Of a stretch of DNA of 64,000 nucleotides, positions 28,092-39,282 are shown piece by piece. Position 1 is the first letter of the stretch. Each line of letters begins with the position of its first letter. The notes under the pieces were generated by a model. It saw only the letters and a list, made by a program, of their open reading frames with translations, made no database searches and was not told where the DNA came from. Origin of the DNA: Nymphaea colorata (Eukaryota > Streptophyta > Magnoliopsida > Nymphaeales > Nymphaeaceae); NCBI RefSeq assembly GCF_008831285.2, contig NC_045139.1:11008704-11072703 (forward strand), in the 5' to 3' direction. A program made the position numbers and the translations under genes.

Positions 28092-28415
28092 ATGCTCCCC
28101 ATCGATGAAGGGTTGGATTTTCGGGTCGAACAAATCGGGAACCGATCCGAAGCAGGAAAGGGCAATTTCGTAAATGTGAAGGACAATATTACCTTGCCGT
28201 GGGAATGTCAGGCACCGGTAATAAAAAGGCATAACGTCCCTCAAGGTGGCACTGACTCCACCAACTTCCTGACGTCATCATTCTGGGGACCGTTTGGATG
28301 TCCCCCAGATCCTGATTTCAGTGATCCCACGCGGCAAGATGGAGCACACGTCAAACAGATTCGATCGTTGTTCGAGCAACAGTGCTTTACGCCATCACAT
28401 TTAACGAAAACTTAA
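28092..28415 (+). other. GC-richer island with a 107-codon open frame
   Basis: In a very AT-rich background this stretch is distinctly richer in G and C and is open from ATG at 28092 to 28415. It contains the palindrome TGACGTCA (28270-28277), a binding word for bZIP factors. The predicted peptide has no recognisable motif, no hydrophobic run and no cysteine pattern. It could be a relic of a promoter or first exon, or a non-coding fragment; I do not call it a gene. Confidence 0.3.
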
Positions 28416-28859
28416 ATGAAAAAGAAAATCTATTTTTAAAAATTAGGAAAAATTGGTACATAGATTGTAAATGATAAATGCGTCACACTTTAATGCACAT
28501 GTGTACTTCTCTTCACGTAAATCATAAGGCAACCTTGAACAAAAATAATAAACAACTTTACTCCAAAAAACATATAATTTTTATTGGAGATTTTTTTCAT
28601 TTTACCTAAAGTTACAAAGCAAAGAGTCTTCTATTTAATCAATAGCAACATTTTAATGATTTCTAATTCATGAGAGCCACATCACATGACGTGCCCAGAA
28701 CAAAAATAGTAATATTAAGACAGATTTAAAAATAGTTTAGGTAGAATCAAGCCAGAATTATGTCTAATTTTAAAATATAAAAAAATAAATAACTAAAGCC
28801 AAGATATTAATTAATAAATATGCACTCTTTGTGACACTTTTTTTTATCATAATATGTCG

Positions 28860-29115
28860 CCGTGACGTAATGCCTAGACTGATCGAGACTTATATTGTTT
28901 TAAGAGATGATGTGTTATCCTTGAATCAACGTGATAAGAACAACCCTTCTTTGGTCTTCTATCGTTTTTTAAATATATTTGCGACCCACTTACATTGAGG
29001 TACGCATTAATTTCATAGAATTTTTTTTTTTTTTTATCGAAGCACACGCAAGTTTCGGCGATATCATAAAAACATGCCAGAGTTTGAAAGGCATTTCATT
29101 TGACTCTCGACTTTT
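28860..29115. repeat. Diverged duplicated segment, copy 1
   Basis: Shares ordered matches with 31493-31735: TGACGTAATGC(C/T)TAGACT, then AACACGATAAGAAC or its near equivalent, then a CTTACAT/CTTATATTGA word, then AAAACATGCC(A/C)(G/A)AGTTTGAA, ending in a TTTCAT..GACT(C)TCGACT word. Spacing is similar in both. Neither copy has coding capacity. Confidence 0.65.
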
Positions 29116-29579
29116 TATGGCTAAATCTAAGTAACTGCAAATTCAACTGATCTCCGGGCAATTTTAATAACCAAAAAAATTAAAATAGAGTATATTTTAT
29201 AGCAAAAAAAAAAAGAAGTCATATCTGAATCTGAATCTCAAATATGATTTCACAACCCGAATCCAAATCTACTTTTTAAAATTCACATTTGAATGTGAAT
29301 TTTCTGACTCTGAAAATGTAAGGGAATTTGTTATATGATATTTGTTTAAAGCTAAAGCCGATCCAAATTTCATTAGATATGTACGAATAGCCAAATCTGA
29401 ATACAAAGCCAATCAAATGTCATTCTTAGATCTGAATCTGATCCAATTCCTAATTGAATATTTAAAATTTTTTCCAAATCTGTTTTTTCAAAATGGCTGG
29501 TGGGTCTGATCCAAATCAAATATAATTACCGATGTCACCGACATAAAGAGATCTGCTTCTTCCTTTCAAAAATTGCATA

Positions 29580-29925
29580 GTAGAAAGGGAAACGAATATA
29601 GATAGGCCTGGACATCATCGGGTCGGCCTGGTAAGGAGTTGGGCTTGGGTCTGACCGCAGTCCATGACTGAAGCTGAGGCTCAACCCAACACCAAAACCA
29701 AGCCCGGGTTCGGCCCTGACCTGATTAAAATTAAAAAATACATTTTAATATAAAATAATATATAAATAATTAATTGTAATAAAAATATACATAATCATAT
29801 GTAAAAATCAAGAAAATAATATAAATCAGACAAATCAAGCTTAGTCGGGCCAACCCAACCTAGCCCAACAACTTATTGGACCGGCCTGATGCTTAATGTT
29901 CGGGCCTGAGTCAGGCCTGGTACTA
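29580..29925. repeat. GGGCC/TCGGGC-rich repeat-like stretch
   Basis: Words such as GGCCTGG, GGGTCGGCC, AGCCCGGG and CGGGCCTGA recur around an AT-rich core. This style is seen in many plant repeats, but I could not identify the family or element ends. Confidence 0.35.
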
Positions 29926-30110
29926 GGTACCCATCGAGTACCCGGCTCGATGCTCAGGCTCAAACGTCGTCGTCAACGTGTATCTGTGAACACAATGTAA
30001 CGTTTGGGCATGATATTGGGTGGGTACCCATCGAGTACCCGGCTCAACGCTCAGGGTTAAGCTTAGACAAAGTGTATCTGTCTGTGGACACAATGTACAA
30101 TTTTGCCTTT
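29926..30110. repeat. Tandem duplication, unit about 97 bp
   Basis: Copies begin at 29926 and 30023 with GGTACCCATCGAGTACCCGG and continue with CTCA..GCTCAGG, GTGTATCTGT and ACACAATGTA. The first 20 bases are identical, and the remainder has diverged moderately. Confidence 0.85.
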
Positions 30111-30876
30111 TAACAAGGAAGGCTGGATAGAAAGCATCAATTAAGCATTTGCTTTTTTGAACGTTCAAACAAGGAAAGTGACATGTTCTTCATGAGTTGA
30201 GAAATCTCACTCCTCTCCTCTTTATTAGTGGGAGGATGGAATATTTATTTCATTGGCATCCTCAGCTTTAGTTGGGCCGATATTCTGCACTATTTGAGCA
30301 TGTCGGTTCACACGGGCGACGTCTCCTACTCTTCTCTACACCCTATTATATTATATCCATGCATTATAAATTCTAACCTTTAGATATTCGGATCCAGATC
30401 TGGGTGGATCTTACTGCCTTTGGATCTGGCTTCTGCAGGCGTTCAGATTTGAAATTCTAGTTGTATTCAGGTGGCCGGGATTTGGATTTGGACGCGAAAG
30501 TTACATGCTTATTATTCCCATAACAGATTGGGGTTCACTCTGTAGAGAATCTAAACAATCAGAGCCAGATTTGGATCGCAATCCGATAAATGCAATTGTT
30601 CACTATATCTCATTCTAGAACAATAATGACCTTTATGAAAAAAAAAAAAAATTCTTAGCTATTAGATGAGAGGTCGAAACCGCTTCCCTTTCCCTTGTCC
30701 TTGGAGTTGAGAGGAAAATTCTTGACAAAGAGATAATAATCTCATGATGTTTTCAAAATATCTAGTTCAGTATGGTGAAAGGTTCGGCAATCTCTATCTG
30801 GTCTTTCTCTTTATTCCGTATGTAAATGTTTGTTCTGTGCTTTCTTTGATGCTGTTCCATTAAATAAAAGTTGTTT

Positions 30877-30877
<1 letters not shown>

Positions 30878-30930
<53 letters not shown>

Positions 30931-30931
30931 A
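30878..30931. repeat. (TA)n(GA)n compound microsatellite
   Basis: About 36 bp of TA repeats followed by about 18 bp of GA repeats. Confidence 0.95.
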
Positions 30932-31492
30932 ACTAGATATTTATGTTTTTAATTTGAAGTTCGGAGACAGGAGGAATAATGCGCATTTTTTTCGAGTGGT
31001 GGGTAGTTAACCTCTCGCTTATTCAAAAGTTTTGGAGCACAATTAGATATTTTTTAGCAAAAGAGATTGCCAAATATATGTGAGGATACTATCTTCTTTT
31101 TATTCTTCGAGGGAGCTTCTGATAACTCAGAAACACATTCGAGGGTGATATTTAACCTGGAACCAAACACAAGCATTTTTGTATTAGGCGGGTCATATGA
31201 CAGTGGGCCCGAATCCAATTTCCATCAATCAGTTCCAAGTGGCAAGGGAAATCCAATCAAATTACTGGCCAATTTAAATGAAAAAAATAATGGGACGCTT
31301 TTTCCAACATATTCAAATTCGAACATGAACAAAGAAAACTTATATCAGATTTAAATCTAAAATCCGATTTTATAATCCAACTGCTTTTTATGTTATATTT
31401 GAATCCAAATCCAAATTTTGAATCGACATATTTCCAAATCCAAATCTAAAATCCAATTTTATAACCCAACTGATTCTATCATGTTATTTTCG

Positions 31493-31735
31493 TGTTGACG
31501 TAATGCTTAGACTTATTTTCTTAAGAAAATGTTGTCTTTATCTTGTTATCAACAGAGTCAACACGATAAGAACGATCTTTTATTGGTGTTCTAAAATCTT
31601 CTTACGCGGCTTATATTGACATAATAATTTTTTTCTTATGGAAGATTTTAGTAAAGACACCTTGGCTTTCAGCCTATAACCAAAACATGCCCAAGTTTGA
31701 ATGAAATTTCATCTGGCTCGACTTATTTTATGATT
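31493..31735. repeat. Diverged duplicated segment, copy 2
   Basis: Partner of 28860-29115. Further matches continue to the right: TGAGAAATCTCA(C/T) at about 30199 and 31925, and AGCTTTAGTTG followed by CGATATTCTGC at about 30268 and 32351. Together they suggest that a stretch of more than 1 kb was duplicated and then broken up by insertions and deletions. Confidence 0.6.
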
Positions 31736-31951
31736 TAATAATACGCCGACACAACTTATCGTTTAGGTCCCTGATACATATATTTACAGTAAGAAGTTAA
31801 ATTAAAGGGCATTTCACTTTACCACCCACTAAGAGAGCCGAAACCCATCTTTTTTCATTTCTTCAAAGTGTGCCAGACTTGTTTTCTGTGCCCCGAGATG
31901 ACGTCTCTTCTATGTTTCAAGTGTGAGAAATCTCATCTCTCTTTCTTAAAG

Positions 31952-32075
31952 GGGCCGTTTGATGCATTGGAAATATGGAGTTGAAAAGAAGTTTCCATAA
32001 ACTTATTTTGGAAATTGAAGAAATAAAAACAAAATCCATATTTCTGAAACCTCTTTGTATTTGTTGTACATGGGT
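31952..32075. repeat. Dispersed repeat, copy A
   Basis: Matches 36674-36790 in the same direction: AAGGGGC(C/T)GTTTGA(T/A)GCATTGGAAATATG, then AGTTTC..AAACTTATTT, then ACAAAATCCATA.TTTC. Elements starting GGGGCNGTTTG are typical of short non-autonomous plant DNA transposons, but terminal inverted repeats were not confirmed. Confidence 0.6.
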
Positions 32076-32402
32076 TTATCTTCCAAGAAATAAATTTCTC
32101 GGTTTGATAAGAAGAAAAAACAAAATAGTTGCATCAAGCATTGCTTGAGAATTCAATGGTAACTTTTTTTATCCTGGAATTTTTTTTTTCACCCCTTGAG
32201 ATGGAAAGAAATTTCCAGAAAAACTTTCTAAAACCAACACCCAACGTTCACTTTTTTCATCCCAAGTTTGATGGGCAAGAAAAATTCTGGCTAAGGAAAA
32301 TATCGTGCCTATCAAAAGGGCTATGAGGAAATATTTATCCATTGACAACCCTAGCTTTAGTTGACACGATATTCTGCGGTGTTGAGGAAGTTAGTTGACA
32401 TA

Positions 32403-32470
32403 GGGCGGAGCCAGAAAATTTTGGCCAAGATATTAATTATATAATTTTAAAAAGCACTTGTATATAAATG
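32403..32470. repeat. Dispersed GGCGGAGCCAGAAAATTTT repeat
   Basis: GGGCGGAGCCAGAAAATTTT, followed by an AT-rich tail, resembles GGGGCAGAGCTAGAAATTTT at 33138. This GGAGCCAGAA(A)TTTT word often marks an end of plant retroelements, but here no coding part is seen. Confidence 0.5.
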
Positions 32471-33137
32471 TCAACAAGAAAACAAACAATTTTTTTTTTA
32501 TATAACTGGAGTTTGCTATCTACCAAGCTAGGAGTTTAAAGTTTAAGGGAAATAGAAAATGATTTGAAGAAAAAAAGGAAGAAAAACAATTCAACAAAGG
32601 GTTTGAGCACATAATAAGTAGTTTTTTTTCTTTTTCTTTTTTTTTTAAAAAAAAATCTAAAGCTGATCAATGTCTAAGGTTCATCTTCCTCGCCATTTCT
32701 TTTTTTAGTCCAATTTTGGATTAACTGCCGATTGGTTGGCAGGATCTTTACAACATATCTTAGACTCCTAGTCCATTTGATTTACAACTTCCTTGCCTTC
32801 TAGTGGTTGTTTGATGCGCATAACACGTCCAATGCCTGAGGTCATGCAAACACATGACATTAGTTTCCACAAGCAAGACATTAGAAATGCATAAGTTCAT
32901 CGCGTAATTGGCGGAACGGCGGTCGACAGAGCAAGGCAGGAAATTGCATCCCAGGGATGCGACATTTTGTCCCTAAGAATCAAACAGCCTCTTATATTCA
33001 ACGCGTTTCTCTTGGATCAAGCTGCACAAGTAGAGGCCCTAAAGACATTGATCCAGTTTGGCAGGACATTTATATGTAAACTCTGAATCTCAATCCAAAT
33101 GTGTATGTGCTAATCAATTGGTTTTAGGTTCGGTCTA

Positions 33138-33270
33138 GGGGCAGAGCTAGAAATTTTCGGCTCTCGTAATAAATTTTAAATTTTTAAGGGCATTCATTGA
33201 AAAATTGCGCTAATGTGTTGATATAAAAATAAGTTTTTTTTTTTTAATAAAAAAAAGCTCTAATTGCCGA
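33138..33270. repeat. Dispersed GGCAGAGCTAGAAATTTT repeat
   Basis: Second clear copy of the word at 32403. Downstream, CTACCTCCACCCCTAG near 33274 is a rough inverted counterpart, so 33138-33290 may be a small element with imperfect inverted ends. Confidence 0.45.
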
Positions 33271-33744
33271 CCTACCTCCACCCCTAGTATGGTCAACATA
33301 TATAATTTCTTTAGAATATTTCTAGTAGGTTATGCTTCTTATCGGTGAGGTACAAGATGTTGGATTCAGACAAATGGTCCACATTGAAATTTATGATTTT
33401 TTTTTTTTTGTTTTAAGCAAGATTATTCAACTTACCTATGTATCCACCTAACAGACTGCAAAGTTGAAAATTTGGAATATCTTCTTTAAATTCTGGTCTT
33501 TTTTTCCCGTTCGCTGCTTTTAAATTGCCTTTTAGCTTTATATATACTTGCTGGAGAATCCAACGTTAAATGTCACGGCATTCCAAACCAATCAGGCCAT
33601 TCGATCCAACATGACTAACGGTTAAAAAATAAGCAAAAAAAAGTGTGAACAAAGAGAAAAAAAAAAAAAGGCATCACTTTTTTCAATCATCCATTTGCTT
33701 CTATAGACTGTTTGGTTAGATGGCATGATGATTCTAAATAATTA

Positions 33745-33746
33745 TA

Positions 33747-33845
<99 letters not shown>
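33745..33845. repeat. Self-complementary (CT)n(AT)n(AG)n microsatellite
   Basis: A pyrimidine CT run, about 44 bp of AT repeats, and an AG run that is the reverse complement of the left arm. The whole array of about 100 bp is nearly a perfect palindrome and could extrude as a cruciform. Confidence 0.95.
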
Positions 33846-34194
33846 AATGATGCTTCACATGTCATTTTGGATTGGAGGGTAGAATATCTCACGGGATCCA
33901 TAGTAGAACTTCAATAATCCAAGATTAACTAATTGTACGCATGTAGTAGGGAATGATACATGAATTTTATTATCGTTGGTATTCATTTTCACCACACCCT
34001 TCGCATGAGAAATCATAATAGGATGTTGAAAAACTTAATATTGGAGATTTGTTGAGACCGTTGGTTTTCATCAAGATTGGGAAAAGACAGTCTTGATTTA
34101 CATTTGCACCACTTCCTTAGCATTATATAAATTGTGGATTAAGATAAGGAACCTGCTTTTGCCTCTTCTTTTATTGATGTTGGTGAATATGCAC

Positions 34195-34937
34195 TCACTC
34201 AATTACTACTAAAATGCTAAACTGAATCATACACATTCTTAGGGTTATTGGGAAATAAGTTATATTCTCAGTTCTATTATTTATTGATGATATTATCATC
34301 AAGGCCAAGGGAGAGGTCATCTCTAGATTGAAGATGACGTTGCAAGATTGAGATCTGAAGATAGCCATGAAAATTAACCTAATATGCATTCGTCACCGTA
34401 TTCTACGTTGATTTTAGTAGATATAGTTTTCGAAAGTAGTTTGGGTTCCAAGGTCGAGGATCTCTCCTTGAACTACTTTAGGTTGAAAGATACTAAGGAG
34501 TAGTTTTGCTTTAGGTACAAGGTGTAAGTGTTTTATGAATCTACCTTAAAATATTGACAGATTTATGAAACACTAATCAAGTGTCCTCTGAATATACTTC
34601 AATTTTGAAGTAGATTCATGAAACACTCACATGTTCTCAGTGCCAAACAATCCCTAAATGAGCATTGCAAGTAATTCTCAAACCACTTATGTATCCGAAG
34701 GTGTAAAATGTATCTGCCTTATTAAATCCATCTTGTACCAAGTTTCAACATTTGGGCAATGTCATCATAAATATCTGTTCTATTGTCATTACCTAGACCT
34801 TAAAGACTATAACTAATTTTCTATGATTTTTCATTTTCAATTCATATGGTGTCAACTATCTGTGTTGGGGGCTGGGGGGAAGGAGGAAAGCTTCGGCTTT
34901 CACTCGAACAGTTGAATTAGCCCCCTGCTCACCCGAT
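34195..34937. other. Gene-free stretch before the LINE fragment
   Basis: No exon recognised. Words such as GAAACACT..AGTGT and TTGAAGTAGATTCATGAAACACT recur in forward and inverted form between 34530 and 34630, hinting at a degraded inverted repeat. Confidence 0.35.
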
Positions 34938-35120
34938 ATGACTAGTTTTATGTGGGATGATAAAGATGAATTGTGCAAGCTTCACATGAAGAAATGGAGA
35001 CCTCTTAGCCATGAGACCAAGGAAAGAGAAATAGGGCTGAAAGATCTAGCGGCCATGAACAAAACTAGCATGATATACTTGAGTAGGAGAGCTCATGTTG
35101 TTCTTTTTCTCCCTAGCTAG
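34938..35120 (+). mobile_element. LINE reverse transcriptase C-terminal fragment
   Basis: An open segment encodes FMWDDKDELCKLHMKKW, then IGLKDLAAMNKTSMI. This matches the region after the reverse transcriptase of plant LINEs (FLWGG....+.H.V.W, then GGLG.+DL..MN.ALL). The frame breaks near 35117, and neither the endonuclease nor the YxDD region is present nearby. It is a short dead remnant. Confidence 0.6.
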
Positions 35121-36673
35121 TCTTTATGAAAAGCAAGTCTATGAAGCAGTCAAGCGTATGGTTGGCTAGAATATCCTGGACATTCTTGATCCTGGAAAAT
35201 TATCTCGTGGAGGTAGATTGGAATTGGTCAGCTCCATAAAATTTCCTTATTTTCTTTATTAATACTGTATTAGTACCTTTATCCATTTGGTATGTATTAT
35301 ATATATATTGGTGCCCCTGAAAGTCATTAAATTAGTGCTGCAGATAAAACTAGAGCCAACCGCCCTCCCCTCACAGTTCAAGGCTCTATCACTGCATGAA
35401 GTGGGCGATGTGATCCAATGTATGAGGCACAAGAGTGTGGAGTTCAGTAGCAGAGCTACTGTGTGATTGGCATGGGCTTACTGCCCATGACAGCTCCTAA
35501 AATCTTGCATTGTGATTAAGCTGGGCCGAGGTTCAGCTAGGTTTCAACCGCATGTGGTGCCTGCATAAGGCGTCAGTCAGTGCCCTTCAGTCACTCATTT
35601 TGCTAGGCGAAAGATCGGCCGGTGCCCTTTGCCAAAGTTTTATGGCTCCGCCACTGGTGGATCTCATGATAACCAAACTAATAAAACACCCTCTCATTAT
35701 GCCGCCCGCGGTGCTATGCCTCTTGTATGGCCAGTCACGGTTCAAATTATAAAAGTATTTTCACATATTCCAGGAATGTACAAGTATACAACATGAACGT
35801 AAAATGTATACTCTACATTACTATTTTCTCTTGGTTAAGACTTTCTTGTTTCTAGCAGAGGCAACGTTGAAGTGAAAGGAAAGTTTTAAACTTCCTTGTC
35901 ACTCTATGAAACAAACATCACTTCCAAATAAGTTGGTGATAAAAGTCCCTGGTGAAACTATCACGTTTACTCTAGTTCGAAGGTAAAGTTGAATCACACT
36001 TGAGGAATTTCCATGCCATCTGTTAGAATATTCTTCGAGAGGTACAATATAATATTGGTGGGTCAGTGAATGTCTTGTCGTCAGTCTAATTACTCTAGGC
36101 ACTATTAATTTGTTGGACTGAAATTGGTGGATATGCAACACTTTAGTTTTATCTAAATTATAAATGATAGATATGTGACACTATAATTAACGAGTGTACT
36201 GTGTTCCTAAGATCTCAACATGACCCGGACGAAAGAGCATGAGAGCCTCAATTACATAATACAAGCCTTCTTGTCCGGATCAGATTTAGGCCGTGTTTGG
36301 TGCATATGCGACACTCCTGTGGGCGTGTTTGGCTCCACATGAAACTGGGTTTAGTTTGGTAAAAAGGACATTTTGGGCTATGATATGGTTAACTATCCTT
36401 CCTATTTACTTGAAATTGTTGACTGAAATGATAGTTCTGTGTGCCTCAGGGAAAGTTCTCTTCTCTTTCCTTGTTTCACATATAATTTATCTGATTACAA
36501 TGTACATGGTTATTGAATGCAGGATTCAACTACCATTGAGCTGAAAAGTTGGTTTTAAAGGAACCTCTAAAACCAATTTTTGGTCATCCAAACAAAAACC
36601 ATGTTTTTGGTTTAGAAAACTTGATTTAGTTATATTACCCAAACACTAAAACCAGGTCTTCAAAATCCTTCAA
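35121..36673. other. Gene-free stretch
   Basis: Holds a short (AT)n tract near 35299, words GCAGAGCT (35454) and GGCTCCGCCACTGG (35643) that resemble the dispersed GGAGCCAGA repeat, and no conserved open frame. Confidence 0.4.
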
Positions 36674-36790
36674 GGGGCTGTTTGAAGCATTGGAAATATG
36701 AAATTGAAAGAAGTTTTTAGAAACTTATTTCCAAAAGTGAAGAAGTGAACAAAATCCATAGTTTCAAAAAAGTGTATCTAAACAAGGCCT
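36674..36790. repeat. Dispersed repeat, copy B, just upstream of a gene
   Basis: Partner of 31952-32075 in the same orientation. It ends about 240 bp before the start codon of the small gene at 37028, so it lies in or next to that gene's promoter. Confidence 0.6.
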
Positions 36791-37027
36791 CAGATTCGAA
36801 CTAGCGGGGCGCTCTGGCGTTCGATTCCATTGTGGACCCAAGCTACTGTCTGGCCCGTCTTCTGCTCACAACTGGCAGAGCACCAAGTTTTAAGCCCCAC
36901 GCCTAGCACCGCCAGAGCCTTCCAGACGCGACCCCCTTCTCTCCGGTCTCCCCCTCCGTTTTCTGTTTCTAGAATAGAATGGTGTGCTCTGCGTCTCCGC
37001 CTCTGTGTCGCGTCCTCTCTCTGTAGG

Positions 37028-39282
37028 ATGAGCGAAAAGGGCGGAGGGACCGTCGTCAACCTCCACTGCCCTTCCTCCAGCAAGCCTTCTGTGCTCAGGT
37101 TCGTGGCGTTGGAGGGGAGCAGGCTGGACGTGGGCACTATCGCTCGCTGCTTTGGCCTCGACCCTTCCAGCGTTAGGTTCAACGGCTACTACGTCAGCAG
37201 GGGGACAGACTTCATCTCCTCCCTCACCTGGACCTCTCTCCTCTCCTTCTTCTCTGCCAGAGGTTTCCCCACTGGCAAGGAAACCCACGATCCCCTCGTT
37301 GTCGAAGGCAAACCCTCTAAAGAGGCACCACCTTTTGATGGTATTACACACTCTCTCTGTCTCTCTAGATTTCAGTACAACAGAGTTGCAGTAGAATTGG
37401 GTTTCTTTTTCTTTGATTTTTTCTTTCCCTTGTTTGTACAATCTTAGAAAGCCCATTGCTATTGAGGTAGTTGCTTCATGTTTGTTTGTGTTCATGTCTC
37501 TGTGGTATGAAAAGTTGTTGTTTCTATGCTAAAATCCTTGGAAGTTAAATGCCAAAATAAGATAATTGCATATATTGTGAAGTTGGATTCTATTATAGTT
37601 TCACTTTCATGATATACTCTGGGAATTTGAGTTGAAAATCTATTTGGTTCCTGGAGTTCATCCCTTATACATTATTATTCACTGGACAAATAAAAGTTGA
37701 AAACGTCCTGGTCTAAGCGAAAAAAAAAGAAGAAGAAGAAGTTTTGTGCACCCCACCTCTTCTCAGTGATCTTGTGAATGTTTATGTGCTATCATTCAAT
37801 CATGACATGCATCAGAAACCTTCGTTAAGGAGCAGAACCTTCAAAACTGTAGCGACTAAAATAGAATATATCTAGCGGATCATCCGCTGTTTAAATAAAA
37901 AATGGTTAAAGGCGTAGTTTTCTTTTTTTTTCAACAAGTGACATTTTCATAAGTTCGAGTGCTACAATGTTTGAGATTCAAAAAGTGAATGATTCATTTC
38001 CCCTTGATGTCAAAACTTCATTGGACATATGTGCTGTTCTAATGAGAGGGGACACGACGGGAATAGGTCTGCAGGGAAGACATAATTATTGGTGTACATT
38101 GTACCATTCCCAGCTTTTGTGTTCTATTTTTTTTTTTTCTTTGGAGAAGGATGCCCAATAATATTTGTACAAATATTTCTCTAGTTGAAGTATGCGTCTA
38201 CTGATCGGCAATTATGTTGGCACCATAGTTATTGCTGGGTAAAAGATAAGCTTCGAAAAAAGAAAGAAGATCAAGTTCAATCACAATAAGATAGAGAGTA
38301 CCTAAGAGCTCTTAATTCTGAAGAGATTGAAAAGCTAAAATAAGTATCAAATAACTGAAGTATCCTGAATGGTACACTTGAAACGTGGACATTTTGCATA
38401 TCTTTATATAATTTCATACCATCAGTTTGTTCAACATTAAACGGACGGCTTTCCTAGGAACATCCAGCTTCTTAAATATATGTTTGCAATCTATTATTAT
38501 TTCATTGTCCTTTGTTATATTAATCAGTAGACTTCTGCATCTTTAGAACGAAGTACTTTCGTCCAATGCGAATCAAAGGAGATTGATCCACCAGCCAAGA
38601 GGAAGACATGGTTTGAAGATCTGGCAAATGTTGACCTGCTCAAGAAAAGAAGGACGAAAGATCGTGACCCAGGTGAGCTGTTGCCTTCCTTGTATGAAGC
38701 ATCACCTCACATGTGAGGAAAAGCTGCACCCTTAGCCAAGTAATTGATAGCCTATTATTCAGGCCAAGCTAGATTGACCTCAGCAATCAGGTCTCAAGCT
38801 TATATTAATCAGTAGGAGAGGAAATGCTCAAACATGTTCAAGCCCCTGTCTCTACATTCTGCCATCTAAAATGATGGTCCAGTGTGCTGGTCTAGCATGG
38901 ATGGTCTTGCGCTACATGAATACAAGAAAGAAGCACGCATCATGATATGTAAATCTGTATCTATAAGCTTAAAATCCAAGACCATTAATCTTAAACAACG
39001 TTCCATTTACACATTGAAAGTCACGACCTTTTGTTATTCTTTCATTTTTTGGGCATGTAGAATCCATCTATATGCTTTACATTTGCGAAAACTGAAAAAT
39101 AATATACCAATATTCACCTGGTTTTTCTCCTGTCTGTATCAGAATTAACTAATCCAAGGGTTGGCCTGACAACGTTCCCAAGTTCGACTGGCCGCTCACT
39201 TGGTTGTGCTGTTGCTGGAAATGTGAAGCGCTTGAGAGAGGAAGACATGGTCTTGGCAGCAGCTTATAAAAGAATCAGATGA
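37028..39282 (+). CDS. Small basic plant protein of unknown function
   Basis: Exons 37028-37340, 38547-38672 and 39143-39282 join in phase and encode 192 residues from MSEKGGG to KRIR and TGA. The ATG at 37028 is the first in a frame that stays open through exon 1. The N-terminal 80 residues are compact (LRFVALEGSRLDVGTIARCFGL, VRFNGYYVSRG, WTSLLSFFSARG). The rest is charged, with lysine/arginine clusters (PAKRKTW, LLKKRRTKDR, end YKRIR) that look like nuclear localisation signals. I recall uncharacterised plant proteins with the same layout, an N-terminal FxALEG..D...AR.FGL motif and basic KR patches, but no known activity. Strong exon-intron fit and high GC in exon 1 support a real gene. 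Nuclear location is inferred. Confidence 0.8.

Noticed and set aside
37152-37394. Other frames over exon 1 of the small gene
   Set aside because: They are shadow frames of a GC-rich exon, with no splicing continuation.
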